Source: Phenylobacterium glaciei
Lineage (GTDB): Bacteria > Pseudomonadota > Alphaproteobacteria > Caulobacterales > Caulobacteraceae
Length of the DNA: 64,000 nucleotides
Assembly: GCF_016772415.1 (NCBI RefSeq)
Contig: NZ_JAGSGD010000001.1
Location: 62,001 to 126,000, forward strand
Direction: 5' to 3'
Each line of letters starts with the position of its first letter. The first letter of the stretch is position 1. Shown piece after piece: positions 8,766 to 15,774 of this stretch. The notes under the pieces were generated by a model. It made no database searches, was not told the DNA's origin, and saw only the letters and a program-made list of their open reading frames with translations. Made by a program: the position numbers and the translations under genes.

Positions 8766-10208
8766 TCAGAACCGGAAATAGAGGAAAGGGTTGAGGGTCG
8801 AATTGACCAGCACCGCGATGGCGATCACGAACCCCGCCGCCAGCACCGGGGTCGGCAGAACGTGGGCGGCCCGCGTGTCCAGGTGGGCCGGCAGGTGCGG
8901 CGAGGGGGCGTCGGAGCGCCGCGCCTTCAGACGGGTCATCAGCACCTGCAGGGTGGGGAAGGCAAAGACGATCCCCGCCGCGAAGGCCAGCAGCACCTCG
9001 GTGTCCAGCAGATAGCGCAGGGTCAGGCCCAGCGGCTTGAAGGCGCGAGGGTCCAGCATCACCGACAGGTAGTGCAGAGCCGCGCCGAGGTCGGCGGCGC
9101 GGAAGAACACCCAGCCGATCATCACCACCAGCAGGGCGTAGGCGTGGCGGAGCACCCTCGGCGCGGCCTCCAGCACGCGGCGCAATCCGAACCGCTCCAG
9201 CATCAGGAAGGCGCCGTGATAGAGGCCCCAGACGATGAAGCTCCAGGCCGCCCCGTGCCAGAGGCCCGTCAGGAAGAACACGATCAGCAGGTTGCGGATG
9301 GTCCTGGCCTGCCCGCCCCGGTTCCCGCCCAGCGGGATGTAGACATAGTCCCGGAACCACGAGGACAGCGACATGTGCCAGCGCCGCCAGAAGTCGGTCA
9401 GCGAGGTCGCCGCATAGGGGTGGTCGAAGTTCTTCGGGAAGGTGAAGCCCAGCATGAAGGCCAGACCGATCGCCATGTTCGAATAGCCGCAGAAGTCGAA
9501 ATAGATCTGCAGGCTGTAGGCCAGCGCCCCCAGCCGGGCCGCCGTGGCGGTCAGCATCCCCGGCTCCAACCCAAAGGCCTGGTCGGCGACGGGCGCCACG
9601 GTGTTGGCGATCAGCACCTTCTGGCAGAGGCCGACGATGAAGTACTGGAACCCCAGGCCGATGCGGCCCGAGCCCTTCCGCTCGCCCTGCAGCTCTTCGC
9701 GGATATCGGCATAGCGCACGATGGGCCCGGCGATCAGGTGCGGGAACATCAGGATATAGGCGGAAAACCTCAGCAGCGACCGCTCCACCGGCACGGCGCG
9801 GCGGTGGATGTCGATGGCGTAGCTGATCAGCTGGAAGGTGAAGAAGGAGATGCCCAGGGGCAGGCGGTGAGTCAGCTCCGGCAGCGGGTTTCCGGGCAGG
9901 ACCTCATTGAGCGTATGGGCCAGGAAGCCGGCATATTTGAACCAGGCCAGAACCCCGAGATCCAGCACGATCATGGCCGCCAGGATCAGCCGGCGGCGGG
10001 CGGTGTCCTGCGCCGCATCCATCGCCCGGGCCCCGGCATAGTTGGCGCCGATCAGTCCCAGCAGCAGGAAGACATAGGCCCCCTCGCCCCAGACATAGAA
10101 GGCCACGCTGCCCACCAGCAGCGCGCCGGTCCGCCAGCCGCTGACATAGTAGCCAAGCAGGAAGACGGGCAGGAAATAGAAGATGAAGATGATGGACGAG
10201 AAGACCAT
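8766..10208 (-). CDS. MBOAT-family O-acyltransferase (AlgI-like)
   Basis: A polytopic inner-membrane acyltransferase of 480 residues starting MVFSSIIFIFYFLPVF. The frame extends to 10250, but the ATG at 10208 gives the normal AlgI-like start. Family features are the LTDFWRRWHMSLS block, the YIPLGGNRGG motif and the two histidines characteristic of MBOATs, H318 in GLWHGAAW and H331 in GLYHGAFL. Proteins of this group move acetyl groups from cytoplasmic acetyl-CoA across the membrane for O-acetylation of exported polysaccharides. The AlgX-like gene immediately downstream is the expected periplasmic partner. The polymer being modified is not identifiable from this window. Confidence 0.9.
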   Translation of the reverse strand: MVFSSIIFIFYFLPVFLLGYYVSGWRTGALLVGSVAFYVWGEGAYVFLLLGLIGANYAGARAMDAAQDTARRRLILAAMIVLDLGVLAWFKYAGFLAHTLNEVLPGNPLPELTHRLPLGISFFTFQLISYAIDIHRRAVPVERSLLRFSAYILMFPHLIAGPIVRYADIREELQGERKGSGRIGLGFQYFIVGLCQKVLIANTVAPVADQAFGLEPGMLTATAARLGALAYSLQIYFDFCGYSNMAIGLAFMLGFTFPKNFDHPYAATSLTDFWRRWHMSLSSWFRDYVYIPLGGNRGGQARTIRNLLIVFFLTGLWHGAAWSFIVWGLYHGAFLMLERFGLRRVLEAAPRVLRHAYALLVVMIGWVFFRAADLGAALHYLSVMLDPRAFKPLGLTLRYLLDTEVLLAFAAGIVFAFPTLQVLMTRLKARRSDAPSPHLPAHLDTRAAHVLPTPVLAAGFVIAIAVLVNSTLNPFLYFRF

Positions 10209-10297
10209 CCGCCCCCCAAGGCCGACTGACGCGGTTTGTGGCAGGCCCACGCGCCGGCGGCAAGCCGGGCCCGCCCGGATTCATGGTGTCGGGAGGT

Positions 10298-10311
10298 TGG
10301 AGCCGAGCGGA
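10298..10311 (+). repeat. Candidate distal attachment site (14-bp copy of tRNA-Ala 3' part)
   Basis: Exact direct copy of 11319-11332, lying in the gap upstream of the MBOAT gene. It would be the att site left at the far end after integration into tRNA-Ala. Similarity stops at both edges of the 14 bases, apart from a possible one-base-gapped extension on the left. Confidence 0.5.
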
Positions 10312-10360
10312 GGGCAGGGCGCGGTCCATGGATGGTGGGTAGCCCCAGGCCCCACGCTAC

Positions 10361-11221
10361 CTATTCAGGAGTCTCCCGCCCCTGTTTGGCCTTGGCGTCA
10401 CGTTGCTCGATCCCGGCCACCTTGTCAGGAGGAAGCGTGCCGTACAGCGCCATGACGTGCTTGGGCTGCGTAATCATCTGCTCGGCGATGAGGTTTACTA
10501 GGCCAAACAGCTGCATGGCGGTCGCCTGGTCGTCGCGCAGATCAATCGAGCCTGGATGGATCGCCTCGTTCCCCACCACCCGGACGATGTCCAGCGCCCG
10601 CTGAATCATCGGGTTCAGCCCGCGCGCCACCAGGTCGCCAATCATGGTGTTGATCTTGGCTTCTCGCTCCAGCAGGTGCGCGCAAAGTTTCTCGATCGCC
10701 AGACGCAGCAGCGCCGCAGCCGCTCGAGGAGAGGCCGATACGATCTCACCGGCCTCGACGTAGTCCCTACGAATGTCGCCCGGCAGGTCCTCATTCGGCT
10801 CTGGGACATCGGGATTGTCGACGGGGAAGCGCAGCCGACCGCCGACCCAGACGGCCACCTTCTTGCAAACGAAGCAGTCTGACAGCAGAGCGTTGTTGAC
10901 GTGCCAGTATACGTACTCGGCTTCGTTTACCCGGTCGACCAGCGGCCGACGATCCTCCAGCGCCGCCAGGTAATTCTCGAGGCGAGCGGTCGGGAACGCC
11001 GAATCCTCGCCCCGCTTATCCGCCGCCTTTTGCTTGGCGAGCAGCTCGCGAACCTTCTTCGGATCAGACTCGGTCGGCGGTTGTTCGACGTAGGTCGCTG
11101 TCATCGTGAACCAGCGCTGTTGGGTGTAGGCCTTGCAATGAGGGCAGACGAAGGCGGCCAGGCCGAGCCGAGGGTTGCGGTCGCTGGGGATAGGAGCTGA
11201 AGGGCTGGGATCTTCGGACAT
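10361..11221 (-). CDS. DUF4145 domain protein with N-terminal zinc-ribbon cysteines
   Basis: A 286-residue soluble protein. An N-terminal CPHC (about residues 26-29) and a later CFVCKK pair suggest a split zinc ribbon. The DUF4145 core begins near SPRAAAALLRLAIEKLC and continues to the EAIHPG segment. DUF4145 is known from proteins associated with restriction-type and other defence functions, often at the C-terminus, but its own activity is not established. Here it stands alone without a nuclease or helicase partner. Codon use is richer in A/T third positions than in flanking genes, and the gene is enclosed by the tRNA-Ala direct repeat. I therefore infer horizontal acquisition. Function should be regarded as unknown; a stand-alone defence or nucleic-acid-sensing role is only a hypothesis. 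Confidence 0.8.
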   Translation of the reverse strand: MSEDPSPSAPIPSDRNPRLGLAAFVCPHCKAYTQQRWFTMTATYVEQPPTESDPKKVRELLAKQKAADKRGEDSAFPTARLENYLAALEDRRPLVDRVNEAEYVYWHVNNALLSDCFVCKKVAVWVGGRLRFPVDNPDVPEPNEDLPGDIRRDYVEAGEIVSASPRAAAALLRLAIEKLCAHLLEREAKINTMIGDLVARGLNPMIQRALDIVRVVGNEAIHPGSIDLRDDQATAMQLFGLVNLIAEQMITQPKHVMALYGTLPPDKVAGIEQRDAKAKQGRETPE

Positions 11222-11315
11222 TCAGGAGCTGCTTATCCAGCGCTTATCGAGAGGAATGCACGAGAGATGGCGACGTCGGCGCCCACATGGTCGCGCCTTT
11301 CGACACAAAGGTTCC

Positions 11316-11391
11316 TGGTGGAGCCGAGCGGAATCGAACCGCTGACCTCCTCATTGCGAACGAGGCGCTCTACCATCTGAGCTACGGCCCC
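11316..11391 (-). tRNA. tRNA-Ala (anticodon CGC)
   Basis: A 76-nt cloverleaf on the minus strand, starting GGGGCCGTAGCTCAG and ending with an encoded CCA. The anticodon loop is TTCGCAA, flanked by a CCTCG/TGAGG stem, giving anticodon CGC for the GCG alanine codon. The acceptor stem shows the G3-U70 wobble pair that identifies alanine tRNAs. The T arm with TTCGATT is normal. Its 3' end faces the DUF4145 gene and is duplicated at 10298-10311. Confidence 0.96.
11319..11332 (+). repeat. Candidate attachment site within tRNA-Ala
   Basis: The copy of the 14-bp direct repeat inside the tRNA-Ala gene. On the minus strand it covers the end of the T loop, the 3' T-stem strand, the 3' acceptor strand and the discriminator A. 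The tRNA remains intact, including its encoded CCA. Confidence 0.5.
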
Positions 11392-11499
11392 AGGAGGCGC
11401 GGAATAAGCGTTTTCGGACCCGTCCTGTCAAGCGGCAGAAATGCGCATCAGCGACGCAGCGCCTTGCCAGCGACACACAGGGCCCTTTAAACCGGGGCC

Positions 11500-11805
11500 A
11501 TGGGCAGCTTCCTCTACTTCATCGTCAGTTCGCTTCTGGGCCTGATGATCTTCGCGATCTTCGCCAACGCCATCATCTCGTGGCTGGTGGCCTTCGATGT
11601 GATCAACCTGCGCAACCAGGTGGTCTACAACATCGCCAAGTTCCTGGACGCGGTGACGCGGCCGATCCTGGCGCCGTTCCAGCGGATCATTCCGCCGCTG
11701 GGGGGCGTGGATATCAGCCCGATCATCGTCCTGCTGATCCTGCAGGGCATCAAGGCCTACCTGCTGCCGATGGCGTTCGCGCCCCTCGTCGCCCTGATGG
11801 GCTGA
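11500..11805 (+). CDS. YggT family membrane protein
   Basis: A 101-residue inner-membrane protein with two hydrophobic segments, near residues 5-30 and 68-95, separated by the conserved stretch RNQVVYNIAKFLDAVTRPIL and then PFQRIIPPLGGVDISPI, typical of YggT. The family has been linked to osmotic tolerance and cell division but its molecular job is unclear. Its TGA overlaps the next gene's ATG (TGATG), indicating translational coupling to the DUF167 gene, a pairing common in proteobacteria. Confidence 0.93.
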   Translation: MGSFLYFIVSSLLGLMIFAIFANAIISWLVAFDVINLRNQVVYNIAKFLDAVTRPILAPFQRIIPPLGGVDISPIIVLLILQGIKAYLLPMAFAPLVALMG

Positions 11806-12083
11806 TGCGCCTGCCTGTCCGGGTGACGCCCAAGGGCGGCCGGGACGGACTGGACGGCTGGGCCCTCGACGCCGAGGATCGGCCCTATCTGAAGGTGCGG
11901 GTCAGCGCCGTGGCCGCAGAGGGCGCGGCCAACGCCGCCCTGCTGGCCTTCCTCGCCAAGACTCTGAAGCGGCCCAAGTCGGCCCTGCGCATCGTCTCGG
12001 GCGAGAGCGCGCGGGTGAAGATGGTCGAGGTCGAGGGCGCGACCGAGGCGGACTTCGACCTGGCCTTTGGCGTCAGACCTTAG
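11805..12083 (+). CDS. DUF167 (YggU) family protein
   Basis: A 92-residue cytoplasmic protein starting MRLPVRVTPKGGRDG, the conserved N-terminal pattern of DUF167, followed by LKVRVSAVAAEGAANAALL and KSALRIVSGESARVK. The first base of its ATG is the last base of the YggT stop codon. The family is small and widespread with no settled function. It ends directly against the convergent Amt gene, with no spacer between the two stop codons. Confidence 0.92.
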   Translation: MRLPVRVTPKGGRDGLDGWALDAEDRPYLKVRVSAVAAEGAANAALLAFLAKTLKRPKSALRIVSGESARVKMVEVEGATEADFDLAFGVRP

Positions 12084-13382
12084 CTACGGGTTGTAAGCCC
12101 GCTCGCCGTGGGCGGACATGTCCAGGCCCTCGTCCACCGCGTCGTCACCGGCCCGCAGGCCGACCGTCCGGCGCACCACGAAGACCAGGGCCAGGGTGGC
12201 GATGCCCGACCAGGCGCAGACCGCCACCACGCCGATCACTTGGGTCACGGCCTGGCTTCCCATGTTCACACCGTCGGCATAGCCCGCCCCGCCCAGGCCG
12301 GTGCTGGCCAGCACCGCCACCAGCAGGGTGCCCAGGATGCCGCCGATCCCGTGGACGGCGAAGACGTCGAGACTGTCGTCGACCTTCATCCGGTGCTTCA
12401 CGAAATCCACGGCCTGATAGCAGACCAACGAACCCGCCGCGCCGAGCACAACCCCGCCCAGGGGGCCGACGAAGCCCGAGGCCGGGGTGACGGTGGCCAG
12501 GCCCGCCACCACGCCGGTGACCAGGCCCACCATGCTGGGCCGTCCGAACCGCTTCCACTCGATCACCGCCCAGACCAGGCCCGCCGTGGCGGCCGAGAGG
12601 TGGGTGGCGATCAGGGCGGCGCCAGCGTTCCCATCGGCGGCCAGCGCGCTGCCGGCGTTAAAGCCGTACCAGCCGACCCACAGCATGCCCGCGCCCATCA
12701 TGGTCATGCCTGGATTGTGCGGGGGCGACAGGTCGCGCGGGAAGCCGTCGCGCGGGCCCAGGCGCCAGGCGACCAGCAGGGCCGAGACCCCTGCCGTGGC
12801 ATGGACCACCAGGCCGCCGGCATAGTCCATGACGTGCAGGCGGGCCAGCCAGCCGCCGCCCCAGACCCAGTGGCAGACCGGCGCATAGACCACGATCAGC
12901 CACAGGCCCGAGAACATCAGCACGGCGGAGAACTTGATCCGCTCCACGAAGGCGCCGACGATCAGGGCCGGGGTGATGATGGCGAAGGTCATCTGAAAGG
13001 CGAAGAAGACGCTTTCGGGCAGGACGCCGATCTGCGCGTCACGGCCCACCGAGACCAGGCCGAACTTTGCCAGGTCGCCGATCAGCGGGTTGGAGCCGGA
13101 GAAGGAGAGGCTGTAGCCCACCAGCAGCCACAGAACCGAGGCCAGGCAGGCGATGGCCACGCAGTGGGTCATCACCGACAGCACGTTCTTGGACCGCACC
13201 AGCCCGGCATAGAACAGGGCCAGGCCCGGCAGGGTCATGAACAAAACGAGCGCCGTGGCGCTGAGCATCCAGGCGGTGTCGCCGTGGTCGATAGCGGGCG
13301 CCGGGGTTTGCGCGAGGGCCGGGGCGGCCAGGGCCAAGCCTGCGATCAGCGCGCCCACGCGCGCCAGCGTCCGAACCCTCAT
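12084..13382 (-). CDS. amt: Ammonium transporter
   Basis: A 432-residue Amt/MEP/Rh transporter with a cleavable signal peptide ending near APALAQ, as in E. coli AmtB, and about eleven transmembrane helices. GLALFYAGLVRSKNVLSV matches the family signature region, and the two pore histidines are visible in LVVHATAGVS and FAVHGIGG. ATG 13382 is preceded by the purine-rich GGGGGGACGGGG. The upstream in-frame extension to 13466 is unlikely to be translated. No glnK/glnB gene is adjacent, unlike the usual glnK-amtB pair. A PII signalling gene, glnD, lies elsewhere in the window at 51674-54502. Confidence 0.94.
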   Translation of the reverse strand: MRVRTLARVGALIAGLALAAPALAQTPAPAIDHGDTAWMLSATALVLFMTLPGLALFYAGLVRSKNVLSVMTHCVAIACLASVLWLLVGYSLSFSGSNPLIGDLAKFGLVSVGRDAQIGVLPESVFFAFQMTFAIITPALIVGAFVERIKFSAVLMFSGLWLIVVYAPVCHWVWGGGWLARLHVMDYAGGLVVHATAGVSALLVAWRLGPRDGFPRDLSPPHNPGMTMMGAGMLWVGWYGFNAGSALAADGNAGAALIATHLSAATAGLVWAVIEWKRFGRPSMVGLVTGVVAGLATVTPASGFVGPLGGVVLGAAGSLVCYQAVDFVKHRMKVDDSLDVFAVHGIGGILGTLLVAVLASTGLGGAGYADGVNMGSQAVTQVIGVVAVCAWSGIATLALVFVVRRTVGLRAGDDAVDEGLDMSAHGERAYNP

Positions 13383-13492
13383 GCCCCGTCCCCCCAACTG
13401 GTCAGAGGGCTTGGCTACAGGAGTCTTTGCCTGTTGTGCAGGCAGAAATTTCGAGGCGGCGCGCAAAAAGCGGGCAAAACCCCGCTAGGTCG

Positions 13493-13951
13493 CTAGGCCG
13501 CCAGGACGATCGGCTCGGCGGGAAGGACATTGTCCAGGCACAGCAGGCTGACGATGCCGGTGTCGGTGGTCATCACGCCATTGACGTAGTTGAGGATCTC
13601 GCCACCGACGTCTGGGGGCGACTGGATCAGGCCCTGGGTCACCGTCAGGATGTCGGAGACCGCGTCCACCACCAGGCCCACCTGGGCCTCGCCGATCTGG
13701 GCCACCACCACCACGGAGGAGGAGTTGGGTTCGGCCGGACCCAGGCCCAGGCGCGACCCCAGGTCGATCACCGGCAGGATGGCGCCGCGCAGGTTCATCA
13801 TGCCCAGCACGTGAGGCGGGGCGTGGGGCAGGGGCGTGGCCGCGGTCCAGCCGCGGATCTCACGCACCGCCATGATGTCGATGGCGTAGGCCTGGGCGCC
13901 GATGCGGACCGAGATCAGTTCGGCGCCCGGCTGGGGGATGGAGTGGCTCAT
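13493..13951 (-). CDS. cheW: Chemotaxis protein CheW
   Basis: A 152-residue single-domain CheW, the adaptor joining chemoreceptors to the kinase CheA. It begins MSHSIPQPGAELISVRIG; family features are YAIDIMAVREIRGW, the HVLGMMNLRGAILPVIDL block and VGLVVDAVSDIL. The longer open frame to 14347 is antisense to the Sir2 gene, so ATG 13951 is taken as the start. It stands alone rather than in a full che operon, so it may serve an accessory chemosensory array or supplement the main one. Confidence 0.93.
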   Translation of the reverse strand: MSHSIPQPGAELISVRIGAQAYAIDIMAVREIRGWTAATPLPHAPPHVLGMMNLRGAILPVIDLGSRLGLGPAEPNSSSVVVVAQIGEAQVGLVVDAVSDILTVTQGLIQSPPDVGGEILNYVNGVMTTDTGIVSLLCLDNVLPAEPIVLAA

Positions 13952-14099
13952 GCTCTGAACACGTCCCAATCGTTCTGTTCGGGGTCGATTTCGCGCATTA
14001 TCGCCATCAACCCCCTCGATTCCATTAACAGCGACGCTGGTTTTTCGGAGTCGATCCAAAGGGTTGCGGGGCGAGGGCGGGCTGCTTAACTGCGCCCCC

Positions 14100-14858
14100 A
14101 TGCTCGGAGGCGCTGTGACTCGTACAGATCTGGCCAGGATGATCGGTGAGGCGCGCCGCATCGTCGCCTTCACCGGGGCGGGCATCTCCACGGAGTCGGG
14201 CATTCCCGATTTCCGCTCGCCCGGCGGGGTGTGGAGCAAGATGAGCCCCATCCTGTTCCAGGACTTCGTGGCCGATCGCGCCAAGCGCCGCGAGGCCTGG
14301 GGCCGGGCCTTTTCCGGCCGCGCCGGCTGGGTGGGCGCCTCACCCAACGAGGGCCACTACGCGCTCACGCGCCTGCTGGAGGCCGGCAAGCTCTCCAGCG
14401 TCATCACCCAGAACGTGGACAACCTGCACCAGGATAGCGGCATCCCGGCCAGCCGGGTCATCGAGCTGCACGGCAACGCCAGCTACGCCACCTGCCTGGA
14501 CTGCGGGATGCGCCACGAGCTGGCCGACCTGAAGGCGCGCTTTGTCGAGACCGATGAGCTGCCGGTCTGCCAGGCCTGCGGCGGCATCGTGAAGACCGCC
14601 ACCATCTCCTTTGGCCAGCAGCTGAAGCCCGAGGTGCTGCGCAAGGCTGAGCTGGAAGCCCTGAACAGCGACCTGTTCCTCGTCCTCGGCTCATCCCTGG
14701 TGGTCTATCCCGCCGCGGCCCTGCCGCAGATCGCCAAGCGCAACGGCGCGGCCTTGGCCATCCTCAATCGCGAGCCTACCGATATCGACAGTATGGCGGA
14801 CCTCGTCCTCAACGACGAGATCGGCCCGGCGATGAGCGAAGTGGCCGCAAGTCTCTAA
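14100..14858 (+). CDS. cobB: Sir2-family NAD-dependent protein deacylase
   Basis: A 252-residue sirtuin that removes acyl groups from lysines using NAD. GAGIS (residues 26-30) binds [13 protein letters not shown] follows, and His124 in ELHGNAS is the catalytic base. Zinc is held by C132/C135 and C157/C160. The [10 protein letters not shown] segment is the usual cofactor loop. ATG 14100 is chosen; a GTG at 14115 (VTRTDL) is also possible. It could regulate the acetyl-CoA synthetase at 29605-31545, whose acetylatable lysine is conserved, but that is a family-based inference. Divergent from cheW. Confidence 0.93.
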   Translation: MLGGAVTRTDLARMIGEARRIVAFTGAGISTESGIPDFRSPGGVWSKMSPILFQDFVADRAKRREAWGRAFSGRAGWVGASPNEGHYALTRLLEAGKLSSVITQNVDNLHQDSGIPASRVIELHGNASYATCLDCGMRHELADLKARFVETDELPVCQACGGIVKTATISFGQQLKPEVLRKAELEALNSDLFLVLGSSLVVYPAAALPQIAKRNGAALAILNREPTDIDSMADLVLNDEIGPAMSEVAASL

Positions 14859-14866
14859 GCTTGGTC

Positions 14867-14911
14867 GCGCCTTCCGGGCGGCGAACCGGTTCCCACTGCG
14901 CCTGAAGGCGC
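14867..14911. repeat. Dispersed palindromic repeat, family A copy 1
   Basis: About 45 bp beginning GCGCCTTCCGGGCGGCGAACC and ending CTGAAGGCGC. The two ends are inverted copies of each other, so it can fold as a hairpin. It lies just after the Sir2 stop and touches the end of the convergent zinc-ribbon gene. A second copy with the same core is at 27358-27400. Confidence 0.8.
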
Positions 14912-15210
14912 TAGGCTTTAGGCGCGACGGGCCGGGCCCGCAGCTTGGTGGGGATCGGATCGGCGCGGAAGTCGGCGACGAGGCCGATCTTGGCGTTGCA
15001 GGACGGGCAGCGGATCACGACGTCGTCAGCCAGCTCGTCGCCCACATTGAAGCCGGCGCCGCAGGGCTTGCACTTCCAGGCGAAGACCTGGGCGGGCGGC
15101 GGCGGAGGGGGCGCGGGCGGCGCGGGCTTGCGGATCGGCTCGGGACCGAGCGGCCGCGTCGGCGGGTTCTTCAGGCTGAGGATCTTGCGGGGGCGAGGTT
15201 CGTCGGTCAT
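14911..15210 (-). CDS. Small zinc-ribbon protein with proline-rich linker
   Basis: A 99-residue protein of unknown function. After a basic N-terminus (MTDEPRPRKILSLK) comes a proline-rich stretch with runs of alternating P/A, then a compact zinc ribbon: CKPCGAGF about 17 residues before CPSCNAKIG. Four cysteines in two CxxC knuckles fit one structural zinc. It could bind RNA, DNA or protein. Upstream the frame continues to 15543, antisense to the HTH gene, so ATG 15210 is preferred. It is convergent with the Sir2 gene and divergent from the small HTH gene. Confidence 0.7.
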   Translation of the reverse strand: MTDEPRPRKILSLKNPPTRPLGPEPIRKPAPPAPPPPPPAQVFAWKCKPCGAGFNVGDELADDVVIRCPSCNAKIGLVADFRADPIPTKLRARPVAPKA

Positions 15211-15376
15211 GGCGCTTTTAGGTCTTGGGCGACAGGCGCCGCCTCCGGAACTAGGCCTCTTGCCGCGGCGGAGCAAGGCGTAGGCGACGCCCGGTCGCAT
15301 GCCAACCAAGGTTGGCGATGAATTTTTAACGCTCGAGGCCGAGGATTCGCGACTGATTCCCCATGGAGCCCCCGCC

Positions 15377-15607
15377 ATGCTGACCCCCGAATGCTGCCGC
15401 GCCGGCCGCGCCCTGCTCGACTGGAGCCTGAAGGACCTGGCCGAGAAATCCGGCGTCGCCTTCACCACCATCTCCCAGTTCGAGAACGGCCGCCCCGCCC
15501 ACGGAACCACCCAGCAGCGCCTGACCAGGGCCCTGGAGACCAACGGCGTGAAGCTGCTGGCCGAGGCCGGCTGGACCGGGGCCGTCCTGTTACGCGCCCG
15601 CGCTTGA
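15377..15607 (+). CDS. Small XRE-type helix-turn-helix regulator
   Basis: A 76-residue single-domain DNA-binding protein. The helix-turn-helix is LDWSLKDLAEKSGVAFTTIS (about residues 14-33), followed by FENGR, the standard XRE continuation, and QRLTRALETNGVKLL. Nothing beyond the HTH is present, so it has no sensor or effector domain. ATG 15377 fits the family; the frame is open to 15299 without a better start. Its targets are unknown. It is divergent from the zinc-ribbon gene, with which it could share a regulated promoter region. Confidence 0.82.
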   Translation: MLTPECCRAGRALLDWSLKDLAEKSGVAFTTISQFENGRPAHGTTQQRLTRALETNGVKLLAEAGWTGAVLLRARA

Positions 15608-15642
15608 CGGCCTGACCCCCAGGGCCGACATGCTCGCCGGCT

Positions 15643-15756
15643 AGAGCATTTTCCGATAAGTGTGAAACGGTTATCGGGTCGAAAAATGCCCTAACTTTTT
15701 GAATTAGAGCCCTTTTTATCCGATCTGATTGACGCAGTCAGATCGGCAAGGGCTCT
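15643..15756. repeat. Double-hairpin intergenic repeat (REP-like)
   Basis: Two adjacent imperfect palindromes fill the gap before the SDR gene. The first (15646-15689) pairs GCATTTTCCGATAA with a matching arm ending AAAAATGC. The second (15706-15756) pairs AGAGCCC...CCGATCTGA with TCAGATCGG...GGGCTCT around a 9-base loop. The architecture resembles dispersed palindromic elements I recall from Rhizobiales and Caulobacterales. It might also shape the SDR leader transcript. Confidence 0.75.
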
Positions 15757-15774
15757 GGACGGGGAACTTCGACC

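Larger units (their letters stand above)
10298..11332. mobile_element. Putative minimal island at tRNA-Ala, carrying one DUF4145 gene
   Basis: The 14-bp sequence TGGAGCCGAGCGGA occurs in the same orientation at 10298-10311 and at 11319-11332. The second copy is the 3' part of the tRNA-Ala gene (T-stem strand, acceptor strand and discriminator base), which is the classical attachment core for tRNA-targeting integrases. The DUF4145 gene lies between, on the tRNA 3' side as expected. Its codon use differs from neighbours: about a quarter of the first 115 codons end in A or T. No integrase is present, so this would be a remnant or a non-autonomous element. Inference rests on repeat, position and composition together. 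Confidence 0.5.
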
